Shown in pieces: positions 16,403 through 25,240 of a stretch of 46,161 nucleotides of DNA (position 1 is the first letter of the stretch; every line of letters begins with the position of its first letter). The DNA is from Lachnospiraceae bacterium (GTDB lineage Bacteria > Bacillota > Clostridia > Lachnospirales > Lachnospiraceae): contig JAFLSX010000003.1 of NCBI GenBank assembly GCA_022510705.1, positions 1 through 46,161 on the forward strand, in the 5' to 3' direction. The translations under genes and the position numbers were made by a program. The notes under the pieces were generated by a model. It was not told the DNA's origin. It did not search any database and saw only the letters and a program-made list of their open reading frames with translations.

Positions 16403-18230
16403 GGAAAGACTGCAATATAAATTTGATAATATCATGTCCAAGGGCAGTATTGCCCTGATAGGACTTTTATGTGGCATTACGGTGATCGTAGTGGGGATTG
16501 CCGGTCTGGTAGCTGTATTTTCCGGAAAGGAAGGAAATTATGCAGAGCTGACTTGGGCGAGCCTGATGCACACGATGGATCCGGGAACGCTGGCCGGAAA
16601 CGAGTTGGACAACCTTGTGTATATTGGTGTGCTGACAGTGATGACCCTATACGGTATTTTTGTTACCAGTATCCTGATCGGTATTATTACCACCGGCTTT
16701 GAAGAAAAATTAAAGCAGCTCAGAAAAGGTACATCTACGGTATTAGAGGAGGGCCATACCGTAATTCTGGGATTCAACGACAATATCTATACACTCTTAA
16801 ATGAACTGATAGAGGCCAATTCCAACCATAAGAACTGCTGTATCGTAGTGGCAGGTACGCAGGAAAAAGAAGTGATGGAGGAAGAGATTGCCGCCCATAT
16901 CAAGGATTTTAAGACTACCCGCATTATTTGTAGGAGCGGTCCTCTGACACAGGCTCATATTTTGGAGAGATGTGCAGTGGAGAGAAGCCGTTCTGTTATC
17001 GTCAATCTCTATGATGACGCAGAAACCATTAAAGCGATTTTATCGCTGACATCCTTTTTAAAAGGCAGGCAGCTGTATCGGGAAGATTTATACATAACCG
17101 CTGCCATTGAGGACGAACAGAATGTGGTTGCTGCACGGATTGCCGGCGAAGGCAGAGCCGAGGTCATCTATGTCAACGACGCAATTTCCAGAATCATTGC
17201 ACATACCTGTAGACAGCCCGGATTGTCCAATGTGCTGATAGAACTGTTTGACTATGATGGGGATGAGCTATATTTTGAGAAGATTCCCGAGTTGTATGGC
17301 AAGACTTTAAAAGAACTTTTGAATCTGTTCCCCAAGGCAGTAGTGTTCGGTATTCGCAAGGCGGACGGCCCCCATATGAATCCGCCCATGGATACCCGCT
17401 TGGAGGAGGGGGACGAAGTCATTCTCTTAGAGGAAGACGACGGTTCTTTTGCTTTCGGTACCGAAGAGATATTAGTGGAGGAAGAGCTGATTGCAAAAGA
17501 GAGTATTCAGCGGGAGCCTGTACCTGAAAAACTGCTGATTTTAGGTTCCAACAGTATGCTTTCCCGTATTCTTGCAGAGTATGACTGTTATGTAGCTAAG
17601 AACTCAGGAGTGAAGATTGTAACCGGTCAAAAGGTAGAGCTGGATGTAACCGGATACAGAAATATTGTGATCGAGCAGATAGAGAGTGACGGAGTCAATC
17701 CCGGTCTGCTGGAAGAACTGGTGCTGGAAGGAGTGGATGATGTTCTGATCTTAAGCAGTGATGAACTGGATCCGGAAGCTTCTGATGCGCAGACATTGTT
17801 GCAGCTGATCTTCCTGCGGGATATAGCGGAAAAGAAACAGAAGGTCTTTACCATTACCAGTGAGATGAAAAAGAGTAATAATCAGAGATTGGCTGCCCAG
17901 ATCCGGGTAGAGGATCTGGTGATCGGTTCCAATATCGTAAACTTGATCATGACGCAGATTGCGGAGAATCGAGAACTGCAGCTGCTCTTTGAAGACATTT
18001 TGGATGAAGAAGGTTCGGAATTGTATATGAAGCCCATCGGAGATTATGTGAAGACGGGCGTACCGGTAAATTTCTATACTTTGACGGAAAGTGCGTCCCG
18101 CAAAGGTCACATAGCGGTGGGCTATAAACAGGTACGAGACGGAAGAACCAACATTATTACCAATCCGCAGAAATCAGAGAGGGTTGTCTATGACCCGGAG
18201 GACTATTTGATCGTAATTGCGGAAGACTGA
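16383..18230 (+). CDS. CASTOR/POLLUX-like ion channel with RCK-type domains
   Basis: A 615-residue membrane protein. TM1 spans about 21-46, a pore-like segment WASLMHTMDPGTLAGN about 58-73, and TM2 about 77-104. A large cytosolic part follows, with two Rossmann-like RCK regions beginning at VILGFNDNIYTLLNEL (127-142) and at LLILGSNSMLSRILAEYD. This is the layout of CASTOR/POLLUX/DMI1 channels, Ca2+/K+ channels of plant nuclear envelopes, whose bacterial relatives are little studied. I chose ATG 16383 because GGAGAGG is well spaced before it; ATG 16365 has none. Downstream of, and overlapping, the HD-GYP gene; ion selectivity cannot be inferred. Confidence 0.88.
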   Translation: MKKRTLKERLQYKFDNIMSKGSIALIGLLCGITVIVVGIAGLVAVFSGKEGNYAELTWASLMHTMDPGTLAGNELDNLVYIGVLTVMTLYGIFVTSILIGIITTGFEEKLKQLRKGTSTVLEEGHTVILGFNDNIYTLLNELIEANSNHKNCCIVVAGTQEKEVMEEEIAAHIKDFKTTRIICRSGPLTQAHILERCAVERSRSVIVNLYDDAETIKAILSLTSFLKGRQLYREDLYITAAIEDEQNVVAARIAGEGRAEVIYVNDAISRIIAHTCRQPGLSNVLIELFDYDGDELYFEKIPELYGKTLKELLNLFPKAVVFGIRKADGPHMNPPMDTRLEEGDEVILLEEDDGSFAFGTEEILVEEELIAKESIQREPVPEKLLILGSNSMLSRILAEYDCYVAKNSGVKIVTGQKVELDVTGYRNIVIEQIESDGVNPGLLEELVLEGVDDVLILSSDELDPEASDAQTLLQLIFLRDIAEKKQKVFTITSEMKKSNNQRLAAQIRVEDLVIGSNIVNLIMTQIAENRELQLLFEDILDEEGSELYMKPIGDYVKTGVPVNFYTLTESASRKGHIAVGYKQVRDGRTNIITNPQKSERVVYDPEDYLIVIAED

Positions 18231-18248
18231 CAAATATAAAGAGGAAGC

Positions 18249-18971
18249 ATGATTCGGATAACGGTTTGGAATGAAGGAAAGCATGAGCAGGAATATGAGG
18301 ATATCCGTCTAGTGTATCCGGAAGGCATCCATGGCTGTATTGCGGGCTTTTTGAAAAAAGAGGAGGATTTTATCGTCAGGACGGCTACTTTTTATGAAAA
18401 AGAGCATGGACTGAGTGAGGAAGTACTGCAGTCTACGGATGTACTGATCATCTGGAGCCATGCCCTGCAGGAGGAATTTTCTGATGCGGTGGCGGAGCGG
18501 GTAAGGCGGCATGTGCTGGCCGGAATGGGACTGGTGGCGCTGCACTCGGCGCACTACAGTAAAATTTTGAGAAACCTTTTAGGAACTTCCATGACTTTGA
18601 AGTGGCGGCATGGGGACAGGGAGAGGATATGGTGTATTGCACCCACACATCCCATTGCAGCAGGGCTGCCGGAGAGCTTTGAGCTTCCGAAAGAGGAGAT
18701 GTATGGGGAATATTTTGATATTCCCAAGCCGGATGATGTTATTTTTCTGGGGTGGTTTGCGGGAGGAGAGGTATTCCGCAGTGGCTGTACCTTTACCAGG
18801 GGACTGGGAAAAATATTTTATTTTCAGCCCGGGCATGAAGAGTACCCCATTTATTATATGGACCCTATTCAGCAGATCATCCGAAATGCGGTACGTTTCT
18901 GTATGCCGGCGGCAGAGGTTAGAAGGGAACTGACCAATAAAGAGCATCCTCCCATGGAGCAGGAAAATTAA
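18249..18971 (+). CDS. ThuA-like domain protein
   Basis: A 240-residue cytosolic protein of the ThuA/glutamine-amidotransferase-like flavodoxin fold. It has IRITVWNEGKHEQE at the start (class 'VWNEFxHE'), YPEGIHGCIAGFL, DVLIIWSHALQEEF, GMGLVALHSAHYSKI (the HSAHxSK signature), APTHPIAAGLP and GKIFYFQPGHEEYP. ThuA is associated with trehalose/maltose utilisation in Rhizobia, but the reaction is not established for most members. It is followed after 13 bases by a sugar-isomerase-like gene and then a fructokinase, which suggests a sugar-catabolic module. AGAGGAAGC precedes the ATG. Confidence 0.9.
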   Translation: MIRITVWNEGKHEQEYEDIRLVYPEGIHGCIAGFLKKEEDFIVRTATFYEKEHGLSEEVLQSTDVLIIWSHALQEEFSDAVAERVRRHVLAGMGLVALHSAHYSKILRNLLGTSMTLKWRHGDRERIWCIAPTHPIAAGLPESFELPKEEMYGEYFDIPKPDDVIFLGWFAGGEVFRSGCTFTRGLGKIFYFQPGHEEYPIYYMDPIQQIIRNAVRFCMPAAEVRRELTNKEHPPMEQEN

Positions 18972-18984
18972 AGGAGTCATTACT

Positions 18985-19833
18985 TTGAAAATTTCGGTAT
19001 TTTATGATCATATTCTACAGGCGGCAGAGCAGACCGGCAAACCGGTTCCCACATTGTTGCGAATGAGCAGGCAGGTGGGAATAGATGGGGTGGAAATCAA
19101 TCTGGACACCCTGTGTGAGAATCCGGGGATACCGGATATGCTTAGAGAGGCGGGACTTGCAATTTGCTGTGTCTACGCCTTTTATGATATGGGTAACCGG
19201 GACGAGGGGGCAAGAGAGAGGCTGCATATTGATATGGCAAAAAGTGTGGGAGCCGGGTGTATTCTTGTTGTACCGGGCTTTTTGACTTCGGAAGAATCGG
19301 AGGAACTGCAGGACTGTTGTGAAGATTACGAACGTACAGCTGATTTCATGGAACGGAATGAAAGTGTACGGAAAATGGCAGCAGGTCTTTGCAGTATTAT
19401 TATGCGCGCAAACGGGAAGGGAATAAAGGTGACTGTGGAGGATTTTGACGGCAGGACTTCGCCGCTCTCCCGTATGTATGGCATACTTTGGTTTTTAAAA
19501 AACGTGCCGGGACTTAAGTTTACCTTGGATATGGGCAATTTTACCTACAGTAATGAGGATGTAACGGAGGCCTATGAATTACTTGGAGATTACGTGGCTC
19601 ATGTGCACTGTAAGGATAGGGGGGAGGAACTCTCAGCCCCCGGCGGAAATAATCGCGGGCTGCGTTCCGTAGCAGTGGGGGACGGTTATCTGCCCATTGC
19701 CGAATTGGTGAGAAAACTGCAAAAGGAAGGCTATGACGGTTTTTTGGCAATTGAGCATTTTGACGCACCGGATCAGGAAGCCTGTATCCGGCATTCGGCT
19801 TTGTTTTTAAGGAATTTGTTGAAGGAGAAGTAA
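18985..19833 (+). CDS. Sugar phosphate isomerase/epimerase (AP-endonuclease-2-like TIM barrel)
   Basis: A 282-residue TIM-barrel protein of the xylose-isomerase-like/IolE/hydroxypyruvate isomerase group. Metal-site-like elements include GVEINLD, the Glu of VTVEDFDG, the Asp of FTLDMGNF, VAHVHCKD and GFLAIEHFD. Substrate unknown; ThuA and fructokinase neighbours suggest a sugar or polyol. The start is TTG at 18985: AAGGAG lies eight bases before it and no better ATG precedes the conserved start (KISVFYDHI). This is an unusual start codon compared with its neighbours. Confidence 0.88.
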   Translation: MKISVFYDHILQAAEQTGKPVPTLLRMSRQVGIDGVEINLDTLCENPGIPDMLREAGLAICCVYAFYDMGNRDEGARERLHIDMAKSVGAGCILVVPGFLTSEESEELQDCCEDYERTADFMERNESVRKMAAGLCSIIMRANGKGIKVTVEDFDGRTSPLSRMYGILWFLKNVPGLKFTLDMGNFTYSNEDVTEAYELLGDYVAHVHCKDRGEELSAPGGNNRGLRSVAVGDGYLPIAELVRKLQKEGYDGFLAIEHFDAPDQEACIRHSALFLRNLLKEK

Positions 19834-19849
19834 AGAAAGGGGATAGTAT

Positions 19850-20722
19850 ATGAGAATCGGAGCACTGGAGGCCGGCGGCACCAAGATGGTGTGCGCGGTA
19901 GGAAATGAGCAGGGAGAAATCTTAAAAAGGGAGGTATTCCCCACGGGGACGCCGGATGATACCATGCCACCCATGCTGGCATTCTTTGAGCAGGAGAAGA
20001 TAGAGGCTCTGGGGATCGGCTGTTTCGGACCGATCGATCCAAACAAGGAAAGTAAGACCTACGGCTATATTACCTCCACCCCCAAACTGGCATGGCAGAA
20101 CTATAATATTGTGGGCGCCTTTGCAGAGCGGCTGCACTGTCCCATCGGATTTGATACGGATGTGAATGCGGCTGCCTTGGGAGAGGCGGCATTCGGCATT
20201 ACCAAGGGATTAAAGAACAGTATTTATATGACGATAGGCACAGGCATCGGTGTGGGAGTCTATTCGGAAGGCAGACTGCTCCACGGCATGATGCATCCGG
20301 AAGCAGGGCATATTTTGATCAAAAGACATCCCGAAGATAGTTATAAAGGCTGCTGTCCGTTTCATGGGGACTGCTTAGAGGGACTGGCAGGCGGTCCCTC
20401 CTTGGAAAAGCGCTGGGGAAAGGCCGGTGCCTTGCTGACGGAGGAACCTAAGGTTTGGGAAATCGAGGCCTACTACATTGCACAGGCCTGTGTCAACTAC
20501 AGTATGATACTCTCACCCGAGCGGATTGTCTTGGGCGGCGGTGTTATGAAACAGCCGGTGCTTCTGCCCCTTATCCGGGAAAAGTTTACGGAGTTGATGG
20601 CCGGCTATATCAGAACACAGGAACTCGCGGATATGGAAAGCTATATTGTAGGTGCGAGCCTGCATGACAATCAGGGTGCTATGGGCTGCATTCAACTGGC
20701 ATTAGAGGCTTTGAAAAACTAG
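19850..20722 (+). CDS. scrK: ROK family fructokinase
   Basis: A 290-residue kinase of the ROK family, fructokinase branch. It begins MRIGALEAGGTK (phosphate-binding loop), with GIGCFGPID, DTDVNAAALGEAAFG containing the catalytic Asp (about 104), and the second ATP loop IGTGIGVGV. The ROK zinc site is H154 plus the segment CCPFHGDCLEG at 168-178. GGGVMKQ near the end matches ScrK-type fructokinases. It phosphorylates fructose to fructose-6-phosphate with ATP. AGAAAGGGGAT precedes the ATG. Its last four bases overlap the convergent Ca2+ ATPase gene. I use scrK by family resemblance; other sugar specificity is possible. Confidence 0.88.
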   Translation: MRIGALEAGGTKMVCAVGNEQGEILKREVFPTGTPDDTMPPMLAFFEQEKIEALGIGCFGPIDPNKESKTYGYITSTPKLAWQNYNIVGAFAERLHCPIGFDTDVNAAALGEAAFGITKGLKNSIYMTIGTGIGVGVYSEGRLLHGMMHPEAGHILIKRHPEDSYKGCCPFHGDCLEGLAGGPSLEKRWGKAGALLTEEPKVWEIEAYYIAQACVNYSMILSPERIVLGGGVMKQPVLLPLIREKFTELMAGYIRTQELADMESYIVGASLHDNQGAMGCIQLALEALKN

Positions 20723-23325
20723 CGGCTGCGGGAACTGTGCACCCGTCTGAATATCACTACGATCTCATGCATCACAAGCGGCAGGGCGGATAAGAGCAGG
20801 AGCAGGCGCCAGTCGGCTGCTGTAAGAATGCTGGTGCCGAAGGTCGCGGTAAAGTAAGGAACGGAGGTTACCAAAAACTGCAGACCCAGGCCGATCAGGA
20901 ATGCAGCGATCATCAGCCTGTTGGCAAGATGATGCATCCGAAACAGGGAGCAGTCCACATCCCGCATGCCGATGGCATGGAAAAGCTGGGACATTCCCAG
21001 AGCAGTAAAGGCGTAGGTCTGGCAGCGGGTCAGCATGTCCGGTATTTCCAAAAGACTCTGGATATTTCCCAGGGTAATGGGCAATCCGTTATGAAGCAGC
21101 AGCCTGACGGGTATGAACAAGAAGGCGGTGATACTGATAAAACCGATCAGAATACCGTAGAGGAGGGTGCAGGCAAGGCCGCCATCCGCAAATAAATGCT
21201 CATTTTTGGAGCGCGGCGGCTTCTTCATAAAGTGGGAAGTATCACTGACATCGGTTCCCAAAGCCAGTGCCGGCAGAGAGTCTGTGATCAGGTTGATCCA
21301 TAAAATATGGCTGGGCTTTAGGGGCGAACTGAGTCCGGCCAATATTGTCACCAGCATGGTGATGATCTCACCAAAGTTTGAGGAAAGCAGGAATAATACT
21401 GCTTTTTTTATATTGGCATAAATACCGCGCCCCTGTTCCACAGCCTTGACAATGGTAGAAAAGTTGTCGTCGGTCAAAATGATATCGGAGGCATTTTTTG
21501 CCACATCCGTGCCGGCCATACCCATGGCAATGCCTACATCGGCGGACTTTAAGGAAGGCGCGTCGTTGACGCCGTCACCAGTCATGGCCACAATGTGACC
21601 GGAGGATTTCAAGGCGTTTACAATTTTTGTTTTATGTTCGGGAGAAACTTGGGCAAATACCCGTACCTGAGAAAGGGCGGTAGTCAGTTCCGCCTCGGAC
21701 ATGGCATTTAGGGCTGCGCCGGTCATACATTCGGAAAGGTTGTCTGCAATGGCAAGTTCCTTTGCGATGGCGCAGGCGGTATCCACTCTGTCACCGGTGA
21801 TCATAACGGTACGCACACTCGCAGCCCTGCAGGCGTTTACCGCCTCTTTTGCCTCCGGGCGGATGGGGTCCTTCATGCCTGCCAGCCCTAAAAAGGTCAG
21901 TTCCTTTTCCGTGGGAGTTCTGTCCCCGGTCCGCATACCCAGAGCGAGAATGCGCAGAGCCTTGCCGGATAATTCGGAGATTGCCTCATAGGCGGCCCTT
22001 TTGTGAGCCGGTGTCATGGGCAAGACCCGGCCATCCTGCCAGATATAGCGGCAGCGGCTTATGATTTCATCCGGAGAACCTTTGGTAAAGGAAATATGGG
22101 TACCGCCCTGACGGTGCAGGGTGGTCATCATTTTTCTCTCGGAATCGAAAGCAATCTCGCCCACACGGGGAAGGCGGCCTTCCAATAGGGGACGGTAGAG
22201 ATGAAAACGGGCAGACATATTGAGAAGCGCCAGTTCCGTAGGGTCCCCCATGCTGCCTGCAGCGCACTCCGCCGCATGGAGAGCGGCGGGGGACATTTCC
22301 TGTGCGGCTAAAACGGCGTCGTTGCACAGGGTAAAGCCTTCCAGAAAATAGCGGTTTTTCTCCCGGCTTAAGGAGTCTGCAGAGCAGATGCGTCCTTCCG
22401 TATAGCATTCCGTAACGGTCATTCTGTTCTGGGTCAGAGTGCCTGTTTTATCGGAACAGATAACGCTGACACAGCCTAAGGTTTCTACACTGGGCAGTTT
22501 CTTTACGATCGTTCCGACTTTGGCCATGCGGGAAACGCTCAGAGCCAGTACCATGGTGACAATGGCAGGCAGCCCCTCGGGTACTGCGGCTACTGCTAGG
22601 GAAATGGCGGTGATAAGCATCTCGAGGATATTCCGCTTTTGTAACAGGGCAATGCCAAAGAGCAGGGCGCAGAGCAGCAAGGAAACAATACTTAAAATTT
22701 TTCCCAGGTCACCCAGCCGTTTCTGTAAAGGCGTGCTTTCCGAAGGGGCCTCATTGATCAGTCGGGCTATTTTTCCGATTTCGGTATCCATGCCAATGGC
22801 AGTGACAGTACCCGTACCTCTTCCATAGGTTACATTGGTTGACATAAATGCCTGGTTATTATGATGGGTATCTTTTTCCACAGGCAGGGATTCACCGGTC
22901 AGAGCGGATTCTTCTATTTTTAAATTGAGGGATTCCGTCAGCAGTAAATCTGCGGGTACTTGGCGACCGGCATCCAATAGGACGATATCCCCCGGAATCA
23001 GGTCAGCGGCCGGTATTTCCATGGGCTTCCCATCCTGAGAAATGATTGCTCGGGGACTTGACATTTCCTTTAAGGCATCCAGCGCCCGCTGTGCCTTTCC
23101 TTCCTGAATGACACCTACAACAGCATTTACTAAAATGACTGCAAGAATGATGGCGGCATCACTGTATTCCCCCAGCAGCAGAGAAATAGCCGCCGCAACA
23201 AAAAGTATAAAGATCAGAGGATCGTTAAGTTGTTCCAAAAAGCGCTGAAGCGCATTTTTTCTATGTCCTTCCTCCAAAATATTCCGGCCCCGTTCAGCCG
23301 AAGGCAGAGGCTGCATATGCTCCAT
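20719..23325 (-). CDS. P-type cation ATPase, Ca2+-transporting (P2A-like)
   Basis: An 868-residue pump. ALTGESLPVE (actuator TGES at 143-146), AAVPEGLPA in TM4 (ion site), SDKTGTLT with the phosphorylated Asp292, TGDGVNDAPSLKSADVGIAMG (hinge) and NLITDSLPALALG in TM6 are all intact. The TM4/TM6 motifs match SERCA/PMR1-type calcium pumps more than Na+/K+ pumps. The N-terminal cation-ATPase segment is unusually short: only about 35 residues precede TM1 and the usual GPN-containing loop is missing. AAGGGGGATATTTT precedes the ATG. Monocistronic and convergent with fructokinase. Confidence 0.93.
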   Translation of the reverse strand: MEHMQPLPSAERGRNILEEGHRKNALQRFLEQLNDPLIFILFVAAAISLLLGEYSDAAIILAVILVNAVVGVIQEGKAQRALDALKEMSSPRAIISQDGKPMEIPAADLIPGDIVLLDAGRQVPADLLLTESLNLKIEESALTGESLPVEKDTHHNNQAFMSTNVTYGRGTGTVTAIGMDTEIGKIARLINEAPSESTPLQKRLGDLGKILSIVSLLLCALLFGIALLQKRNILEMLITAISLAVAAVPEGLPAIVTMVLALSVSRMAKVGTIVKKLPSVETLGCVSVICSDKTGTLTQNRMTVTECYTEGRICSADSLSREKNRYFLEGFTLCNDAVLAAQEMSPAALHAAECAAGSMGDPTELALLNMSARFHLYRPLLEGRLPRVGEIAFDSERKMMTTLHRQGGTHISFTKGSPDEIISRCRYIWQDGRVLPMTPAHKRAAYEAISELSGKALRILALGMRTGDRTPTEKELTFLGLAGMKDPIRPEAKEAVNACRAASVRTVMITGDRVDTACAIAKELAIADNLSECMTGAALNAMSEAELTTALSQVRVFAQVSPEHKTKIVNALKSSGHIVAMTGDGVNDAPSLKSADVGIAMGMAGTDVAKNASDIILTDDNFSTIVKAVEQGRGIYANIKKAVLFLLSSNFGEIITMLVTILAGLSSPLKPSHILWINLITDSLPALALGTDVSDTSHFMKKPPRSKNEHLFADGGLACTLLYGILIGFISITAFLFIPVRLLLHNGLPITLGNIQSLLEIPDMLTRCQTYAFTALGMSQLFHAIGMRDVDCSLFRMHHLANRLMIAAFLIGLGLQFLVTSVPYFTATFGTSILTAADWRLLLLLSALPLVMHEIVVIFRRVHSSRSR

Positions 23326-23458
23326 AAAATATCCCCCTTAAAAAGCTGTATTTGGCAGGGCAAGTGCCTGAATATCACCTGATTGGTCCCCAATGCAAGA
23401 TATGCCTGTACCAAATAAAATATACTTGTCTGTTTCCGCAATCCCTTGACTGATACAG

Positions 23459-23467
23459 TGGTATAAT
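23459..23467 (+). promoter_or_regulatory. Extended -10 promoter of the glycosyltransferase-galE operon
   Basis: TGG directly precedes TATAAT (extended -10, TG-N-TATAAT), about 46 bases before the start at 23513. No good -35 box is visible. Confidence 0.45.
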
Positions 23468-23512
23468 GGTACTATTTGAATAAGAGAAAGGTGAATTTGG
23501 AAAGGGTATATC

Positions 23513-25189
23513 ATGAAGAGAGAAAATAGTATTTTTTTGGCAGCGCCCATAGCCGCCTTAATAGTAAATTTTCTGTTTTTGCAGGATGCAGATTACAGGA
23601 TTCCTTTCTTAAGCCTGATATTACTATTGGCTTTTGCTTTTGCGACAGGGGTTTATACGGAAGTAAAAAAGTGCTCCAAAGATACAAAAGTAATGCTTGT
23701 AAAGAGCGGAGGGCTGGTGCTTGCGACACTTGGTATGATACAGCTGATGTGTATATACAGGCAGGATTTCTTTGGAAATGACAGAGTACTGTTTAAATGG
23801 GTTTGGATTTTAGGGCTTATTTTATCTTATATTATTTTTATCTTTGCTTATACAAACGGCGAAATAACGGAAAGTACAGTATTTCTCATACTCATGGCGG
23901 GTATTTGCATAAGGGTCTTTTATGTAGTGTTGATGCAGGTAAACCTCTATCAGAATGACGCCGGTTTGTTTCAGGTCAATTCCGGCGGACATTTAGGATA
24001 TATCTATCATTTTTATTCAAAGGGAACACTGCCGGATTTTAATCCCCGAAGTTATGACCAGTTCTATCATCCGCCGCTGCATCATATGATTGCTGCGGTG
24101 TGGCTGAAGTTAAATACTGTGTTTGGAAAAGGTGGGGAAGGTTTGGATGAATTTCTGCAGAGTCTGACTCTTTTTTACTCAGCCTGTACCCTGGGCTTTC
24201 TGAATAAAATCGGTATTAAGTTAAACATATCCTGCAAGGGTAGAGCTATAGCAATGGGAATTATAAGTTTTCTGCCCTTTGGTATCATGATGGGCGGTGC
24301 AGTCAATAATGACGGGCTGATGCTGTTATTTGAGGTGATAGCGGTTTATTGTACCTTACAATGGTTTGATGAGCCCAGTGTGAAACATATTCTTTTGATG
24401 GCGCTTACCATAGGCTGCGCCATGATGACCAAACTTTCGGGAGGTCTGATCGCACCGGCGGTGGCAGTAGTGATGTTCATAAAGGTCTGGAAGGACAAAA
24501 GACATATCAAAAATTATATGATGCAGTTTCTCTGCTTTGCATTGGTGGCTTTTCCGCTGGGGCTGTGGTATCCTATTAAGAACCTGATACAGTATGATAT
24601 CCCTATTACCTATATCAGGAGCCTGAGTGATGATGTGGCACAGTACATAGGCAGTTATGGAGCGGGACAGCGTTTCTTTGGAACAGGTGGGCAGTTTTAT
24701 CCTTTATATGTGGGCTTTGATAATACCCAGGCGGATGTTGCCTACAATATTCCCATTTCCATTGTAAAATTTTTAACCTTTGGAGATGGCAATTACTACT
24801 TACAAAATAGTGCAGCCACGAGGCTGGGGCCATGGGTATTCTATCTTACAATGATACTTTTGGTGCTGGCATTTGTAGCAATGATCATTTGGCTGTTTCG
24901 GAGAGAAGCAGAAGGCCATGCAAGATTGTTGATCCTGATCTCTGTTTTGGTCCTGATAGCATCTTACATAAAATTCTGTTTTGATTATCCTCATGTAGGC
25001 ACCATGCATGTACGCCATATTATGCTGGCAATATATTTCTGCTTTCTGGGATTGGGCGGTTTCCTTTCCGAGGGAGAAGCGCAGAGTGGTAAGGCATTAG
25101 TAGTAAAGGGATTTCTGGGAGCAGCTCTGTTGTATATGGTGCTGTCCGCTCTGTTGATGTTTGCCATGCAGGCTCAATTCTACAGATAA
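23513..25189 (+). CDS. GT-C fold glycosyltransferase, family 39-like membrane protein
   Basis: A 558-residue protein with about 12 hydrophobic helices. A large first loop contains YQNDAGLF and GGHLGYIYHFY, followed by YHPPLHHMIAAVWLKL. The acidic residue of the first loop and the paired His-Pro-Pro-Leu-His are typical of GT-C (ArnT/PMT-like) enzymes that use lipid-phosphate sugars and add a sugar outside the membrane. The acceptor is unknown. First gene of an operon whose other two genes make nucleotide sugars, so a role in surface polysaccharide or glycoprotein assembly is likely (inference). GAAAGGTGAATTTGGAAAGGG lies upstream. Confidence 0.85.
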   Translation: MKRENSIFLAAPIAALIVNFLFLQDADYRIPFLSLILLLAFAFATGVYTEVKKCSKDTKVMLVKSGGLVLATLGMIQLMCIYRQDFFGNDRVLFKWVWILGLILSYIIFIFAYTNGEITESTVFLILMAGICIRVFYVVLMQVNLYQNDAGLFQVNSGGHLGYIYHFYSKGTLPDFNPRSYDQFYHPPLHHMIAAVWLKLNTVFGKGGEGLDEFLQSLTLFYSACTLGFLNKIGIKLNISCKGRAIAMGIISFLPFGIMMGGAVNNDGLMLLFEVIAVYCTLQWFDEPSVKHILLMALTIGCAMMTKLSGGLIAPAVAVVMFIKVWKDKRHIKNYMMQFLCFALVAFPLGLWYPIKNLIQYDIPITYIRSLSDDVAQYIGSYGAGQRFFGTGGQFYPLYVGFDNTQADVAYNIPISIVKFLTFGDGNYYLQNSAATRLGPWVFYLTMILLVLAFVAMIIWLFRREAEGHARLLILISVLVLIASYIKFCFDYPHVGTMHVRHIMLAIYFCFLGLGGFLSEGEAQSGKALVVKGFLGAALLYMVLSALLMFAMQAQFYR

Positions 25190-25240
25190 AAAGCAGGATG
25201 GAATGAGAATAAGAAGTGCATACGCACGGATGGAGGAAAG

